NCBI RefSeq assembly: GCF_000429005.1
Contig: NZ_AUBA01000002.1
Location: 236,323 to 300,322, forward strand
DNA from: Novosphingobium acidiphilum DSM 19966
Lineage (GTDB): Bacteria; Pseudomonadota; Alphaproteobacteria; Sphingomonadales; Sphingomonadaceae
Reading direction: 5' to 3'
Length of the DNA: 64,000 nucleotides
Shown here: piece by piece, positions 36,965-44,697 of the stretch
How the letters are laid out: the number at the start of each line of letters is the position of its first letter
How positions within the stretch are numbered: position 1 is the stretch's first letter
The notes under the pieces: generated by a model
Told to the model about the DNA's origin: nothing
The model's database searches: none
The model's input: only the letters and a program-made list of their open reading frames with translations
Translations under genes and position numbers: made by a program

Positions 36965-36970
36965 AGGAGA
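36965..36970 (+). promoter_or_regulatory. Ribosome-binding site deciding the infC AUA start
   Basis: AGGAGA is placed seven bases before ATA 36978, the optimal spacing, and far too distant for the ATG at 36999. It is the main argument for a non-canonical infC initiation codon. Confidence 0.65.
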
Positions 36971-36977
36971 ACCGAAG

Positions 36978-37520
36978 ATAGCTCCCCCTCCCCGGCGCAT
37001 GATGGCGCCCCCCGTCAAGAGCGGGCCCCGCTTCAATCAGATGATCAACGTGCCCAAAGTGCGCGTGATCGACGAGAACGGCGAAAACCTGGGCGTGATG
37101 TACACCCGCGAAGCGATCGAACAGGCTGCCGAGGTCGGACTTGACCTTGTCGAAGTCTCGCCGAACGCCGACCCGCCGGTGTGCAAATTCCTGGATGTTG
37201 GCAAATTCCGCTACGAAGCCCAGAAAAAGGCCAACCTCGCCCGCAAGAGCCAGAAGACGCAGGAGATCAAAGAGATCAAGATGCGTCCCAACATCGACGA
37301 CCACGATTATGATACCAAGATGAAGAACGTACATCGCTTCATCGACGATGGCGACAAGGTGAAAGTCACCCTGCGTTTTCGTGGTCGTGAACTGTCGCAC
37401 CAGCAGCTGGGCATGAACCTGCTGCGCCGCGTGCAGGATGATGTGGCCGAGATTGCCAAAGTCGAAGCCTTTCCCCGCATGGAAGGCCGCCAGATGCTGA
37501 TGGTGCTTGCACCCAAGTAA
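36978..37520 (+). CDS. infC: Translation initiation factor IF-3, probable AUA start
   Basis: The protein spans the N-terminal domain (INVPKVRVIDENGENLGVM, EVGLDLVEVSPNADPPVCK), the linker rich in Lys (YEAQKKANLARKSQKTQEIKE) and the C-terminal domain (KVTLRFRGRELSHQQLGM, ending MEGRQMLMVLAPK). IF-3 proofreads the start codon and splits ribosomes. The strong AGGAGA site at 36965-36970 sits seven bases before an in-frame ATA at 36978 and 28 bases before the first ATG (36999). A rare start codon allows IF-3 autorepression, as known for AUU in enterobacteria. From ATA the product has 180 residues. Confidence 0.95.
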   Translation: MAPPPRRMMAPPVKSGPRFNQMINVPKVRVIDENGENLGVMYTREAIEQAAEVGLDLVEVSPNADPPVCKFLDVGKFRYEAQKKANLARKSQKTQEIKEIKMRPNIDDHDYDTKMKNVHRFIDDGDKVKVTLRFRGRELSHQQLGMNLLRRVQDDVAEIAKVEAFPRMEGRQMLMVLAPK

Positions 37521-37545
37521 ACGGCGGTATCCATTGCCGGACACC

Positions 37546-37576
37546 AAACGGGCGTGGCCAATGGCCGCGCCCGTTT
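37546..37576 (+). terminator. Strong hairpin terminator after infC
   Basis: AAACGGGCG and CGCCCGTTT bracket an inner GGCC-AAT-GGCC, giving a continuous stem of about 14 base pairs with a three-base loop, 26 bases after the infC stop. The flanking A and T runs make it usable in both directions. Confidence 0.8.
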
Positions 37577-37636
37577 CGTATTGTGCGCATTGCCTGCTGG
37601 ACAGACCGGCCGGGGATACGTCACACAAGGCCCGAT

Positions 37637-38758
37637 ATGGCGGGCAAGATACACTACACCGCGCCCGTACCGGGCCAAACCCACGGAACGGGGGGGCTGC
37701 TTGCCTCTCCGCTGAAACTGCTGTCGGGCACGATTGTCTGGATGGGCGGGGTGTTTGTGGTTGCGACGCTCGGCTATGTCCTGGCCGGATGGTCGGTGGG
37801 CGATGCCGCGTTCATGGTGCTGACCACGGTCTATTCGGTCGGATATGGTCAGGTGCGGCCGGTCGACACGACATTTCTGCGGCTGTGGACGATCATGACC
37901 ATCGTGCTGGGCTGCACCGGCATGATCGTCTTGACCGGTGCACTGATCCAGGTGTTCAACCTGTATCAATTCCGCCGCTTTCTGGGGCTTGATCGGATGC
38001 AAAGCGAAATCGAACGGCTGCACGGCCATGCCATCATCTGCGGCTATGGCCGGATCGGGGTGCGACTGGCCCGGGCACTGACCGAGGCCCATCACCCGTT
38101 CGTGATCATTGAACGCGATGCGGGCCGGGCCGAAGAGGCGCGCGCCGCCGGGCATCTGATCCTGATCGGCGAAGCAACCCACGAAGACACGCTGAAACAG
38201 GCGATGATCGGTCAGGCGCGCGTGCTGGCCAGCGTGCTGTCCGATGACGCCGCCAATGTGTTCATCACGTTGTCGGCGCGCAGCCTGAACCCCGCAGTGC
38301 AGATCATCGCGCGCGGCGAAGCACCCACCACCGAAAGCAAGCTGTTCCATGCCGGCGCGGACAAGGTGGTGCTGCCCACGCACATCGGCGCCGAACGGAT
38401 TACCGAGCTGATCCTGTTTCCCGCCACCGAAAGCGTGCTCGGCGACATTCGCGAAGTGGGCACGATCAAGCGCAATCTCAACGACTTTGGCCTGGATCTT
38501 GAAGTTGTGGTGGCAGGCGACAGCGGCGGCATGACCGGCCTGACCGTGCGCGAGGCCGAACAGCGCGGCAATGGCGCGTTCTTTATCGTGCAGATCGACC
38601 GCGACGGCGGCCAATCAATCCAGCACCCCGGCGAAGACCTGCGGATCGAGGCGGGCGATCTGATCATGCTGGTGGTGCGCGGCAGCCGTCTGTCGGCAGG
38701 CGCGCTGTTCAACACCCCGCCGCGCCCCGCACGCCACGGGCGGCTGTTCATCGGATAG
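37637..38758 (+). CDS. Potassium channel with TrkA-N and TrkA-C domains
   Basis: The 373-residue protein has two membrane helices flanking the pore loop TTVYSVGYGQVRP (selectivity filter TVYSVGYG), then a RCK/TrkA-N nucleotide-binding domain (IICGYGRIGVRLARAL, with the acidic strand end VIIERD) and a TrkA-C domain from about residue 290. It should be a ligand-gated K+ channel of the cytoplasmic membrane. Start ATG 37637 follows AAGG. The stop TAG at 38756-38758 lies inside an 80-base copy of a ppc segment, so the C-terminal end may have been altered by that rearrangement. Confidence 0.9.
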   Translation: MAGKIHYTAPVPGQTHGTGGLLASPLKLLSGTIVWMGGVFVVATLGYVLAGWSVGDAAFMVLTTVYSVGYGQVRPVDTTFLRLWTIMTIVLGCTGMIVLTGALIQVFNLYQFRRFLGLDRMQSEIERLHGHAIICGYGRIGVRLARALTEAHHPFVIIERDAGRAEEARAAGHLILIGEATHEDTLKQAMIGQARVLASVLSDDAANVFITLSARSLNPAVQIIARGEAPTTESKLFHAGADKVVLPTHIGAERITELILFPATESVLGDIREVGTIKRNLNDFGLDLEVVVAGDSGGMTGLTVREAEQRGNGAFFIVQIDRDGGQSIQHPGEDLRIEAGDLIMLVVRGSRLSAGALFNTPPRPARHGRLFIG

Positions 38759-38834
38759 GCCGAATTGAACAGCTCGCCAAAGGGCCCCGCCGTCTTGATC
38801 GATGCCAGGCCATTGGCGGCGCGCAACAGCCGCA
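38755..38834. repeat. 80-bp near-copy of an internal ppc segment (copy 1)
   Basis: Bases 38755-38834 match 39987-40066 at 78 of 80 positions without gaps and in the same orientation. The second copy is coding for residues around RAANGLASIKTVGAFGE of the phosphoenolpyruvate carboxylase gene. This copy begins at the stop codon of the K+ channel gene and has no coding role of its own. Confidence 0.95.
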
Positions 38835-38910
38835 GATTGAGACATCCAACCTTAGCAGGTATTATTCCCTACACCTCATGCATCAACATCGGGTGAAAGG
38901 GGAATTGGCA

Positions 38911-39357
38911 ATGCTTGCTGGAATGATGGGCTTGTGCATGCTGGTGATGCGGCTCTTCCCGGATACCCCGACCGCACGGCACCTGCACCATCATCTTGCC
39001 GAACGCCCGGTGGCCTGGTTCAGCCGGCTCGACAGGCGACACCTGCTGCTTGCGCTAATAACGATCGGCGCGCTGCTATTGGCGGGTGAAGTGATCGGCA
39101 TGCTCGGCTCGGCGGATCTGATGCTGGCCTGGACGTGGGATCTGACCGTCTATTGCGATGCGTTGGCGATGACGGTTGTGCTGGGAGGCGCTGCCCGGGT
39201 TCAGCCGCTCTTGGCGCTGGCGCGCAGCAAGGTGATCGCATGGCGCGCCACCGGCACGCGTGCGCGTCGTAGCCTGATTGTAAGGGCGAAATCCTTGCGC
39301 AGCGATAATGTGGACAGCGACGAAGACCACCCGGGCCTCTATTTGCTGGCCGCATAG
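38911..39357 (+). CDS. Small membrane protein of unknown function
   Basis: The 148-residue protein has three hydrophobic segments (about residues 1-16, LLLALITIGALLLAGEVIGM near 45-66 and a third near 80-95) and a basic, then acidic, cytosolic-looking tail. ATG 38911 has AAAGGGG eight bases upstream; the earlier ATG at 38878 does not. I recognise no characterised family. It lies between the K+ channel and ppc, just downstream of the 80-base duplication. Confidence 0.65.
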   Translation: MLAGMMGLCMLVMRLFPDTPTARHLHHHLAERPVAWFSRLDRRHLLLALITIGALLLAGEVIGMLGSADLMLAWTWDLTVYCDALAMTVVLGGAARVQPLLALARSKVIAWRATGTRARRSLIVRAKSLRSDNVDSDEDHPGLYLLAA

Positions 39358-39425
39358 TCCGTCAGGTACGATTCAGGACCTCCTTGACCCGCCCCTGCGC
39401 GAAACAAAGACCCGGGCCAAACCGC

Positions 39426-42209
39426 TTAGCCGTGCGCACCGAAATAGTTGGCGATGGCAACGGCGATGCGCGTGTTGAGCGCGTGGGCCCTGTCGATCGG
39501 ATCGATGAAACGGGTGCGGATCGCGCTGTAATCCTCGGCCTCGTGGTCGGGATAATCGGTCGGTTCGTCCAGCGCGAAATCGCCGATGCGCGGCTCGATC
39601 ACCGGATAGGCGCGGCGCAATTGCGCCAGTGCCTCGTCCACGCGCAGCGACAGCACCATTTCCAGCACGTCTTCGCGGCTGATATCGTTGGCGCGCGAAA
39701 ACTGCGGCACCTGCACCGCGCGCAGAAACATGTGCATCAGCAGCGTCAGGCGCACCGATTGCAGCAGCCCGATCGTGCGTCGCGCATCGTCCATCGCCGG
39801 ATCGCGTCCCGCAGCAGCGCCCGGCACCAGCGCCAGCAGCCGGTGCAGCTTCATCCAGTCGACGCGCAGCCGCGACACCAGCCGCCGGAACACCCCGGCG
39901 CGATCATCCTTGGTCAGATAATCGGCCAGCGCCAGGCATCCGGTTTCCAGCGCGGTTTCGGTGCCGCGATAAGGCCTGCTTGCCCAATAGGCCGAATTGA
40001 ACAGCTCGCCAAAGGCCCCCACCGTCTTGATCGATGCCAGGCCATTGGCGGCGCGCAACAGCCGCACCAGCTGATTGCCCCGGTCGGACGCGCCGAGCAA
40101 TTCGGCAACCGACTCGATTTCCTCGCCCGCCGCGGTGCCCGCCCCCGCGATCACGTTCACGGCATAGCCGATCTGTTGCAAAATCGCATTGTGGGGGATC
40201 GCGCGGATCTGCCGCAGGCTCATCGTACGGTCGGCGTTGAGATCGGACTGGCGGCGCGACACGCGGCTGCCGGTCACTTTCAGCATGCCCAGCCCGAACG
40301 CGGTGACCGCGCGCGCATAGGTCGTGCTGCCCAGATAGTCGCGCTGCACGCGGCGGATCGAGCGATAGAAATCGAGGCTGAGATCGGTGCGGTCATAGAA
40401 CGGATCGCGGGTGTATTCGCCCGACAGCAGGCCTTGCGCCTCGGCAATCCGGGTCAGCGTGGCAAGCGCCAGATCGTCATTGCGGAAAAACAGATAACCG
40501 TCGCCGCCCTGAAAGCTGACCTCGGGTTCAAGGATCACGCCGGCGCGGGCAAAGCGGCTGCGCGCCCAGCGGCTGAGCGGCCACGACAATCGGTCGACCA
40601 TGCCGGTGGGATGCGCGCCGCGGCCCATGCTTTCGCCGTGGGTGTTGAAGATCAGTGCGGCGACATCGGTCATGTCGTGCGCGCGCATGGCCTGCGCCAG
40701 CCGCCCCTGCAGCCGTTCGATCGCCAGCGCCGCGGGGATCTGACCCAGAAAGCGCCCGGCATCGGAAAACCCGGTCTGGATGGCCACGCGTCCGCGCGTT
40801 CGCGCATAATCGCGATAGGCGGGTTCCGCCAGCAAGGCATCGAGAAAGCGCCCCCCGTGTTCGAGCGCGGTTTCGGTTTCGAACAAGGGCGAGACATCGA
40901 CTTTGTCTTCGATGCCGAACAGCCGCGCGAAATACAGCGCAGCCAGCACGGTCTGCGGCTGTTCGCATTCGGCGATCAGCATGCGGATCGGCGCATCGGC
41001 ATCGATATGGTGCAGGATCTGCGCCATGACCAGAAACTGCCGCATGGCGGTCGAGGTTTCGATTGCCAGCGCGCCGAAATTCACCCGCAGCGGCGCGGTG
41101 CCGGCCAGCACTTCGCGCAGCCGCGACAGCGCGCCCCGGCTGCCCCAGTCGAGCGTGCCATCGGGATCGATGCGGCGGCGCAGGGCATTGTGCAATTGCG
41201 ATGAATTGACCCGGAAATGGATCCAGCCGATGCCCAGCCCGTCGGCGCGCATCGCCGCGGCCAGCGCCGCATAGGCCACGGCACTGGCGTCGTTCGCCGC
41301 CTTTGCATCGGCATCGAGCGCGGCGATGATCGGCGCCAGCGACAGCAGCCGCGCAGGGTCGTCAGCCGTCATGCGGTTGGCCACATCCGACAACACCGCC
41401 GGATCGGTCAAAGGCGCGGCAAACAGATCGGCCATCGCCGCCGCCTGGTCGTGCCCCGCGATCAGCGTTGCCAGCGCGGGATGGGCGGCATCGATTGCGC
41501 GCAACGTCTGGGCATAACCCGCCAGGCGGCGCACCTTTTCGCGCAGGCGGAACAGGATCGAGGTGCTCCACCCGATATCGGTACGCCCGTCCATGTCATA
41601 GCCGACCCAGGTGGCAAACCGGAACGGCAGCGGCCGGAAATCGAGCCAGCGCCCCGGCCAGCGCGCGCGGGCATGCGCCAGCAGGCGGGTGTTGATGCGA
41701 TCGCGTGCAATCGCGGCGCGTTCGATCGCCGCCATTGCCTCGGCATGTTCGAATTCCAGCGTGATCGCAGGGCCCGGCCCCGGCACCGCGCAGACCGTGG
41801 CCTGACGCGGATCATCGGCCAGCGCCGCACTGGCCACCGCATCGGCATCGCCCGGCGTCAGCAGGAATGTCGGGTGCGCGGTAAACACCGCGTGCAGCAG
41901 CGGGCGTTCCCAGCGGCGGCGAAATTCGGAAAAACCGTCTTCCTCGTTCAACAGCCCGACGATCCGATCCAGATTGCCGGTCGGATCGGTTGGCGCAACC
42001 AGCGCGCGCAGCCGTATCGCGCGGGTCTGCAGCGCCTCGCATTCCAGCTCTGCCACCAGCGCCTCGATCGCATCGAGGTCGATTGCCCCCGATTCAAGCT
42101 GGCGCGACAGGTCGTGGCTCAATTGAAACACCGGATTGAACAGCGGCGTTTCGGCGGTGCGCTGGTGCAACGTCTGCAATCGCGCGCGCAACGTATCGAC
42201 CGTGGTCAT
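39426..42209 (-). CDS. ppc: Phosphoenolpyruvate carboxylase, divergent
   Basis: The 927-residue protein has the general length and order of PEP carboxylase: FTAHPTFLLTPG (His region), WVGYDMDGRTDI, GWIHFRVNSSQLHNALRR, MLIAECEQPQTVLAALYFARL, QTGFSDAGRFLGQIPAALAI and NTHGESMGRGAHPTGMVDRL. The last two correspond to the K-D-x-G and G-R-G-G-x-x-x-R motifs but are altered. The enzyme would make oxaloacetate from PEP and bicarbonate. Whether this divergent form is active is open. ATG 42209 gives the family start. It lies 42 bases downstream of eda and probably shares its transcript. Confidence 0.78.
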   Translation of the reverse strand: MTTVDTLRARLQTLHQRTAETPLFNPVFQLSHDLSRQLESGAIDLDAIEALVAELECEALQTRAIRLRALVAPTDPTGNLDRIVGLLNEEDGFSEFRRRWERPLLHAVFTAHPTFLLTPGDADAVASAALADDPRQATVCAVPGPGPAITLEFEHAEAMAAIERAAIARDRINTRLLAHARARWPGRWLDFRPLPFRFATWVGYDMDGRTDIGWSTSILFRLREKVRRLAGYAQTLRAIDAAHPALATLIAGHDQAAAMADLFAAPLTDPAVLSDVANRMTADDPARLLSLAPIIAALDADAKAANDASAVAYAALAAAMRADGLGIGWIHFRVNSSQLHNALRRRIDPDGTLDWGSRGALSRLREVLAGTAPLRVNFGALAIETSTAMRQFLVMAQILHHIDADAPIRMLIAECEQPQTVLAALYFARLFGIEDKVDVSPLFETETALEHGGRFLDALLAEPAYRDYARTRGRVAIQTGFSDAGRFLGQIPAALAIERLQGRLAQAMRAHDMTDVAALIFNTHGESMGRGAHPTGMVDRLSWPLSRWARSRFARAGVILEPEVSFQGGDGYLFFRNDDLALATLTRIAEAQGLLSGEYTRDPFYDRTDLSLDFYRSIRRVQRDYLGSTTYARAVTAFGLGMLKVTGSRVSRRQSDLNADRTMSLRQIRAIPHNAILQQIGYAVNVIAGAGTAAGEEIESVAELLGASDRGNQLVRLLRAANGLASIKTVGAFGELFNSAYWASRPYRGTETALETGCLALADYLTKDDRAGVFRRLVSRLRVDWMKLHRLLALVPGAAAGRDPAMDDARRTIGLLQSVRLTLLMHMFLRAVQVPQFSRANDISREDVLEMVLSLRVDEALAQLRRAYPVIEPRIGDFALDEPTDYPDHEAEDYSAIRTRFIDPIDRAHALNTRIAVAIANYFGAHG
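39987..40066. repeat. 80-bp segment inside ppc duplicated at 38755-38834 (copy 2)
   Basis: This is the in-frame, presumably parental copy within ppc. The two mismatches (positions corresponding to Val/Ala and Ala/Pro changes when the other copy is read in the same frame) show some divergence since duplication. Confidence 0.95.
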
Positions 42210-42251
42210 GATCTGTTTCCTGTCGGTTGCCGCGCGCCGTGCCATCGCCGG

Positions 42252-42866
42252 TCAGGTGCGCAAGCCGAATGCCGCGTGCGCGGCCGCCTCGATCGCGGCT
42301 TCGTCGGGCGCGCCCTTGGGCACCAGCCAGCTGCCGCCGACACACAGCACCGGATCGAACGCCAGCCATTCGGCCGCACTGGCCAGGTTGATGCCGCCGG
42401 TCGGGCAGAATTTGACCTGATGAAACGGCCCGCACAACGCCTTCAAAGCGGGCAATCCGCCCGAGGTCGCCGCCGGGAAAAACTTGAAATGGGTCAGGCC
42501 AAGATCGAGCCCGGTCATGATATCGGCAGCGTTGGCGGTGCCCGGCAGGAACGGAATGCCCGACGCCACGGCCGCTTCGCCAAGCCGCGCGGTCAAACCG
42601 GGCGAGACGATGAATTCCGCGCCTGCATCGATTGCCGCCTTCAGATCGCAGGGATTGGTGACAGTGCCGGCACCGACGATGGCGCCTTCGACACCGCGCA
42701 TCGCGCGGATCGCATCGAGCGCAGCAGGCGTGCGCAAAGTCACCTCCAGCACGCGCAGGCCACCGGCGACCAGGGCGCGCGCCACCGGAACGGCGTGGGC
42801 GGCATCCTCGATCACCAGCACCGGAATGACCGGCGCGGTGCGCATGATGGTTTCGATCGGCTTCAT
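42252..42866 (-). CDS. eda: KDPG/KHG aldolase
   Basis: The 204-residue Entner-Doudoroff aldolase has LRVLEVTLRTPAAL with the catalytic Glu, GAIVGAGTVTNP, FIVSPGL, LTHFKFFPA with the Schiff-base Lys, and FCPTGGIN. It splits 2-keto-3-deoxy-6-phosphogluconate into pyruvate and glyceraldehyde 3-phosphate. It precedes ppc on the same strand by 42 bases, linking pyruvate/PEP metabolism in one unit. Confidence 0.95.
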   Translation of the reverse strand: MKPIETIMRTAPVIPVLVIEDAAHAVPVARALVAGGLRVLEVTLRTPAALDAIRAMRGVEGAIVGAGTVTNPCDLKAAIDAGAEFIVSPGLTARLGEAAVASGIPFLPGTANAADIMTGLDLGLTHFKFFPAATSGGLPALKALCGPFHQVKFCPTGGINLASAAEWLAFDPVLCVGGSWLVPKGAPDEAAIEAAAHAAFGLRT

Positions 42867-42960
42867 GGTTGTTCCCGCAAGACTATGGAGGCGGGAAACT
42901 AGACTGCAACTGCCTGTTGTGCAGCCGCAAACAACGCGACCGCATACTTATTCCCTGATC

Positions 42961-44292
42961 TCAGACCGCCGAACTGAAGCGCCGCTCGCCGCTGCGATAG
43001 GCATCGAACACCGCCGCGATCGATCGGGCATAGGGCTCGCTGCCGCGTTGCAGGATCAGACGATCGTTGTCCCACGCGATCAAGCCGCGCGCCGCAAAGG
43101 GCGCCAGCCGCGCCAGGGCCGCTGTCCGCAGGTCGGCATCGATCTGCGCCTCGCCCCGGCACAGCAGGGCCTCGATCACGCCGCCGCGCCGATGATCCTC
43201 GTTGCTGCGCACGGTGCCGCGCCGGCCGGTCAGCACGCCCGCACTGGCCAGCATGCGATAACGCCCGGTGTTCTTTTCGTTCTGCACGAACGCCCCGTCA
43301 AACTGGCTGATCGCTGTCGATCCCAGGCCCAGCAGCACCGGCGCCTGATCGTCGGTAAAGCCCTGGAAATTGCGCCGCAGCGTTCCCGCCAGCGCCGCCT
43401 GGGCCAGGCCATCGCCAGGCTTGCCGAAATGATCAAAGCCGACCGGCTGATACCCTGCGTCGACCAGCCGCGCATGGCCGTGGGCCGCCATGCGAAACCG
43501 CGCGCGTTGATCGGGCAATTCGCTGGCATCGATCCGCCGCTGGCGTGCGATCATGTGCGGCACATGGGCATACCCGAACAGCGCGATGCGATCTGCACCC
43601 AGGGCCGCCGCCTCGTCCAGGGTCTGGGCCAGCACTGCATCGTCCTGAAACGGCAGGCCATACATCAGGTCGAAATTGATCGAATCGACGCCGCTTGTGC
43701 GCAGACCGTCAACCGCGCGGGCGATATCATCGCGCGGTTGCACCCGGCCGATCGCGGCCTGCACGCGCGGGTCGAACGTCTGCACCCCCAGGCTGGCCTT
43801 GATGATGCCGATGCCGCGGATCGCGGTCAGCCAGGCCGGTGTCAGGCTGCGCGGATCGAGCTCGATCGAAAACACCGGCCACGGCACGCGAAAATTGACC
43901 AGCAGCGCATCGACCAGCCGCACCAGTTCGTGCGGCTGGATCGCGTTCGGGCTGCCACCGCCGAACGCGATGCGCGACACCCGCACCGACGGGGGCAGCA
44001 ACCGCGACACCGCGACGATTTCGCAATGGAGCGCGTCGAGATACGACGCGACGCGCGCGGTGCGATTGGCCGCACTGGTGTTGCACCCGCAATACCAGCA
44101 AATTTCGTGGCAGAACGGGATGTGCAGATACAACGAGACATCGCCGCGCACCGCTTTGAGCGCATCATGCTGGTCCTGCGCCAGATCCTGTTCGTTGAAT
44201 TCGGCCGCGGTGGGATAGCTGGTGTAGCGCGGCACCGCCTGCGCCAGCAATTCGGGATGATAGATCCAGTCGGCAAAGCGTTCAGGTTGCAT
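42961..44292 (-). CDS. hemN: Oxygen-independent coproporphyrinogen III dehydrogenase
   Basis: The 443-residue radical SAM enzyme has PRYTSYPTA at its start, the cluster motif HIPFCHEICWYCGC (Cys61, Cys65, Cys68), FGGGSPN and a C-terminal HemN domain with GLGSTAISQFDGAFVQN. It makes protoporphyrinogen IX without oxygen. It is the last gene of the cbb3 operon: ATG 44292 lies 11 bases inside the Cys-rich small gene, behind GGAGAGG. FNR control of the whole operon from the ccoN promoter would raise HemN when oxygen falls. Confidence 0.94.
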   Translation of the reverse strand: MQPERFADWIYHPELLAQAVPRYTSYPTAAEFNEQDLAQDQHDALKAVRGDVSLYLHIPFCHEICWYCGCNTSAANRTARVASYLDALHCEIVAVSRLLPPSVRVSRIAFGGGSPNAIQPHELVRLVDALLVNFRVPWPVFSIELDPRSLTPAWLTAIRGIGIIKASLGVQTFDPRVQAAIGRVQPRDDIARAVDGLRTSGVDSINFDLMYGLPFQDDAVLAQTLDEAAALGADRIALFGYAHVPHMIARQRRIDASELPDQRARFRMAAHGHARLVDAGYQPVGFDHFGKPGDGLAQAALAGTLRRNFQGFTDDQAPVLLGLGSTAISQFDGAFVQNEKNTGRYRMLASAGVLTGRRGTVRSNEDHRRGGVIEALLCRGEAQIDADLRTAALARLAPFAARGLIAWDNDRLILQRGSEPYARSIAAVFDAYRSGERRFSSAV

Positions 44293-44545
44293 CGGTGGGG
44301 TCCTCTCCGTCGCAACAGCTATTGCCCGCGCCGCGCTTGCGCATTGCGCTATGACAAATCTTGCAACACGGCGCGCCCGGCGGCGCATCGCCCTTGCCCG
44401 GCAGGCGGATCGGCACCGCACGGCCGGCAACGTCGCCACACAGCGCCACCATGACGACACGCGCGCCAACCGGCGCCGGCGCGGTCATCTGCGCCAGCGC
44501 CAGCAGCCCAAGCCCGCCCGCGACCCATGGCTTTGCCCGCGTCAT
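44282..44545 (-). CDS. Small Cys-rich exported or anchored protein in cco operon
   Basis: The 87-residue protein has an N-terminal hydrophobic segment (residues about 6-30, signal or anchor). The tail is Cys-rich: VALCGD (Cys36), PCCKICHSAMRKRG (Cys60, 61, 64, then His and Met) and NSCCDG (Cys77, 78). The C-C-x-x-C-H-x-x-M arrangement suggests metal or haem handling. Its ATG overlaps ccoS as ATGA and hemN starts inside it, so it is clearly part of the operon. Similar small proteins occur in related genomes but I know no function. Confidence 0.7.
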   Translation of the reverse strand: MTRAKPWVAGGLGLLALAQMTAPAPVGARVVMVALCGDVAGRAVPIRLPGKGDAPPGAPCCKICHSAMRKRGAGNSCCDGEDPTDAT

Positions 44546-44697
44546 GGTGCATCCCGATCATCATCCTCGATCAGGATCCGCGCCGCCGCGCCATCCAGAT
44601 CGCTGAATTGTCCGCGGCGCAGCGCCCAGAAGAACGCGGCCAGCCCCATCATTCCCATCAGCAGCGCGATCGGGATCAGCAGCGCCAGCGACGTCAT
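44542..44697 (-). CDS. ccoS: cbb3 oxidase maturation protein CcoS
   Basis: The 51-residue single-helix protein reads LLIPIALLMGMMGLAAFFWA then RRGQFSDLDG, the CcoS/FixS signature. CcoS is needed to insert haem and copper into the oxidase. ATG 44697 overlaps the ccoI stop as ATGA, and its stop overlaps the next small gene. Confidence 0.93.
   Translation of the reverse strand: MTSLALLIPIALLMGMMGLAAFFWALRRGQFSDLDGAAARILIEDDDRDAP

Noticed and set aside
39426..42209. ppc as a pseudogene because of altered motifs
   Set aside because: The frame is intact over 927 codons with coherent sequence, so a divergent functional protein is more likely.
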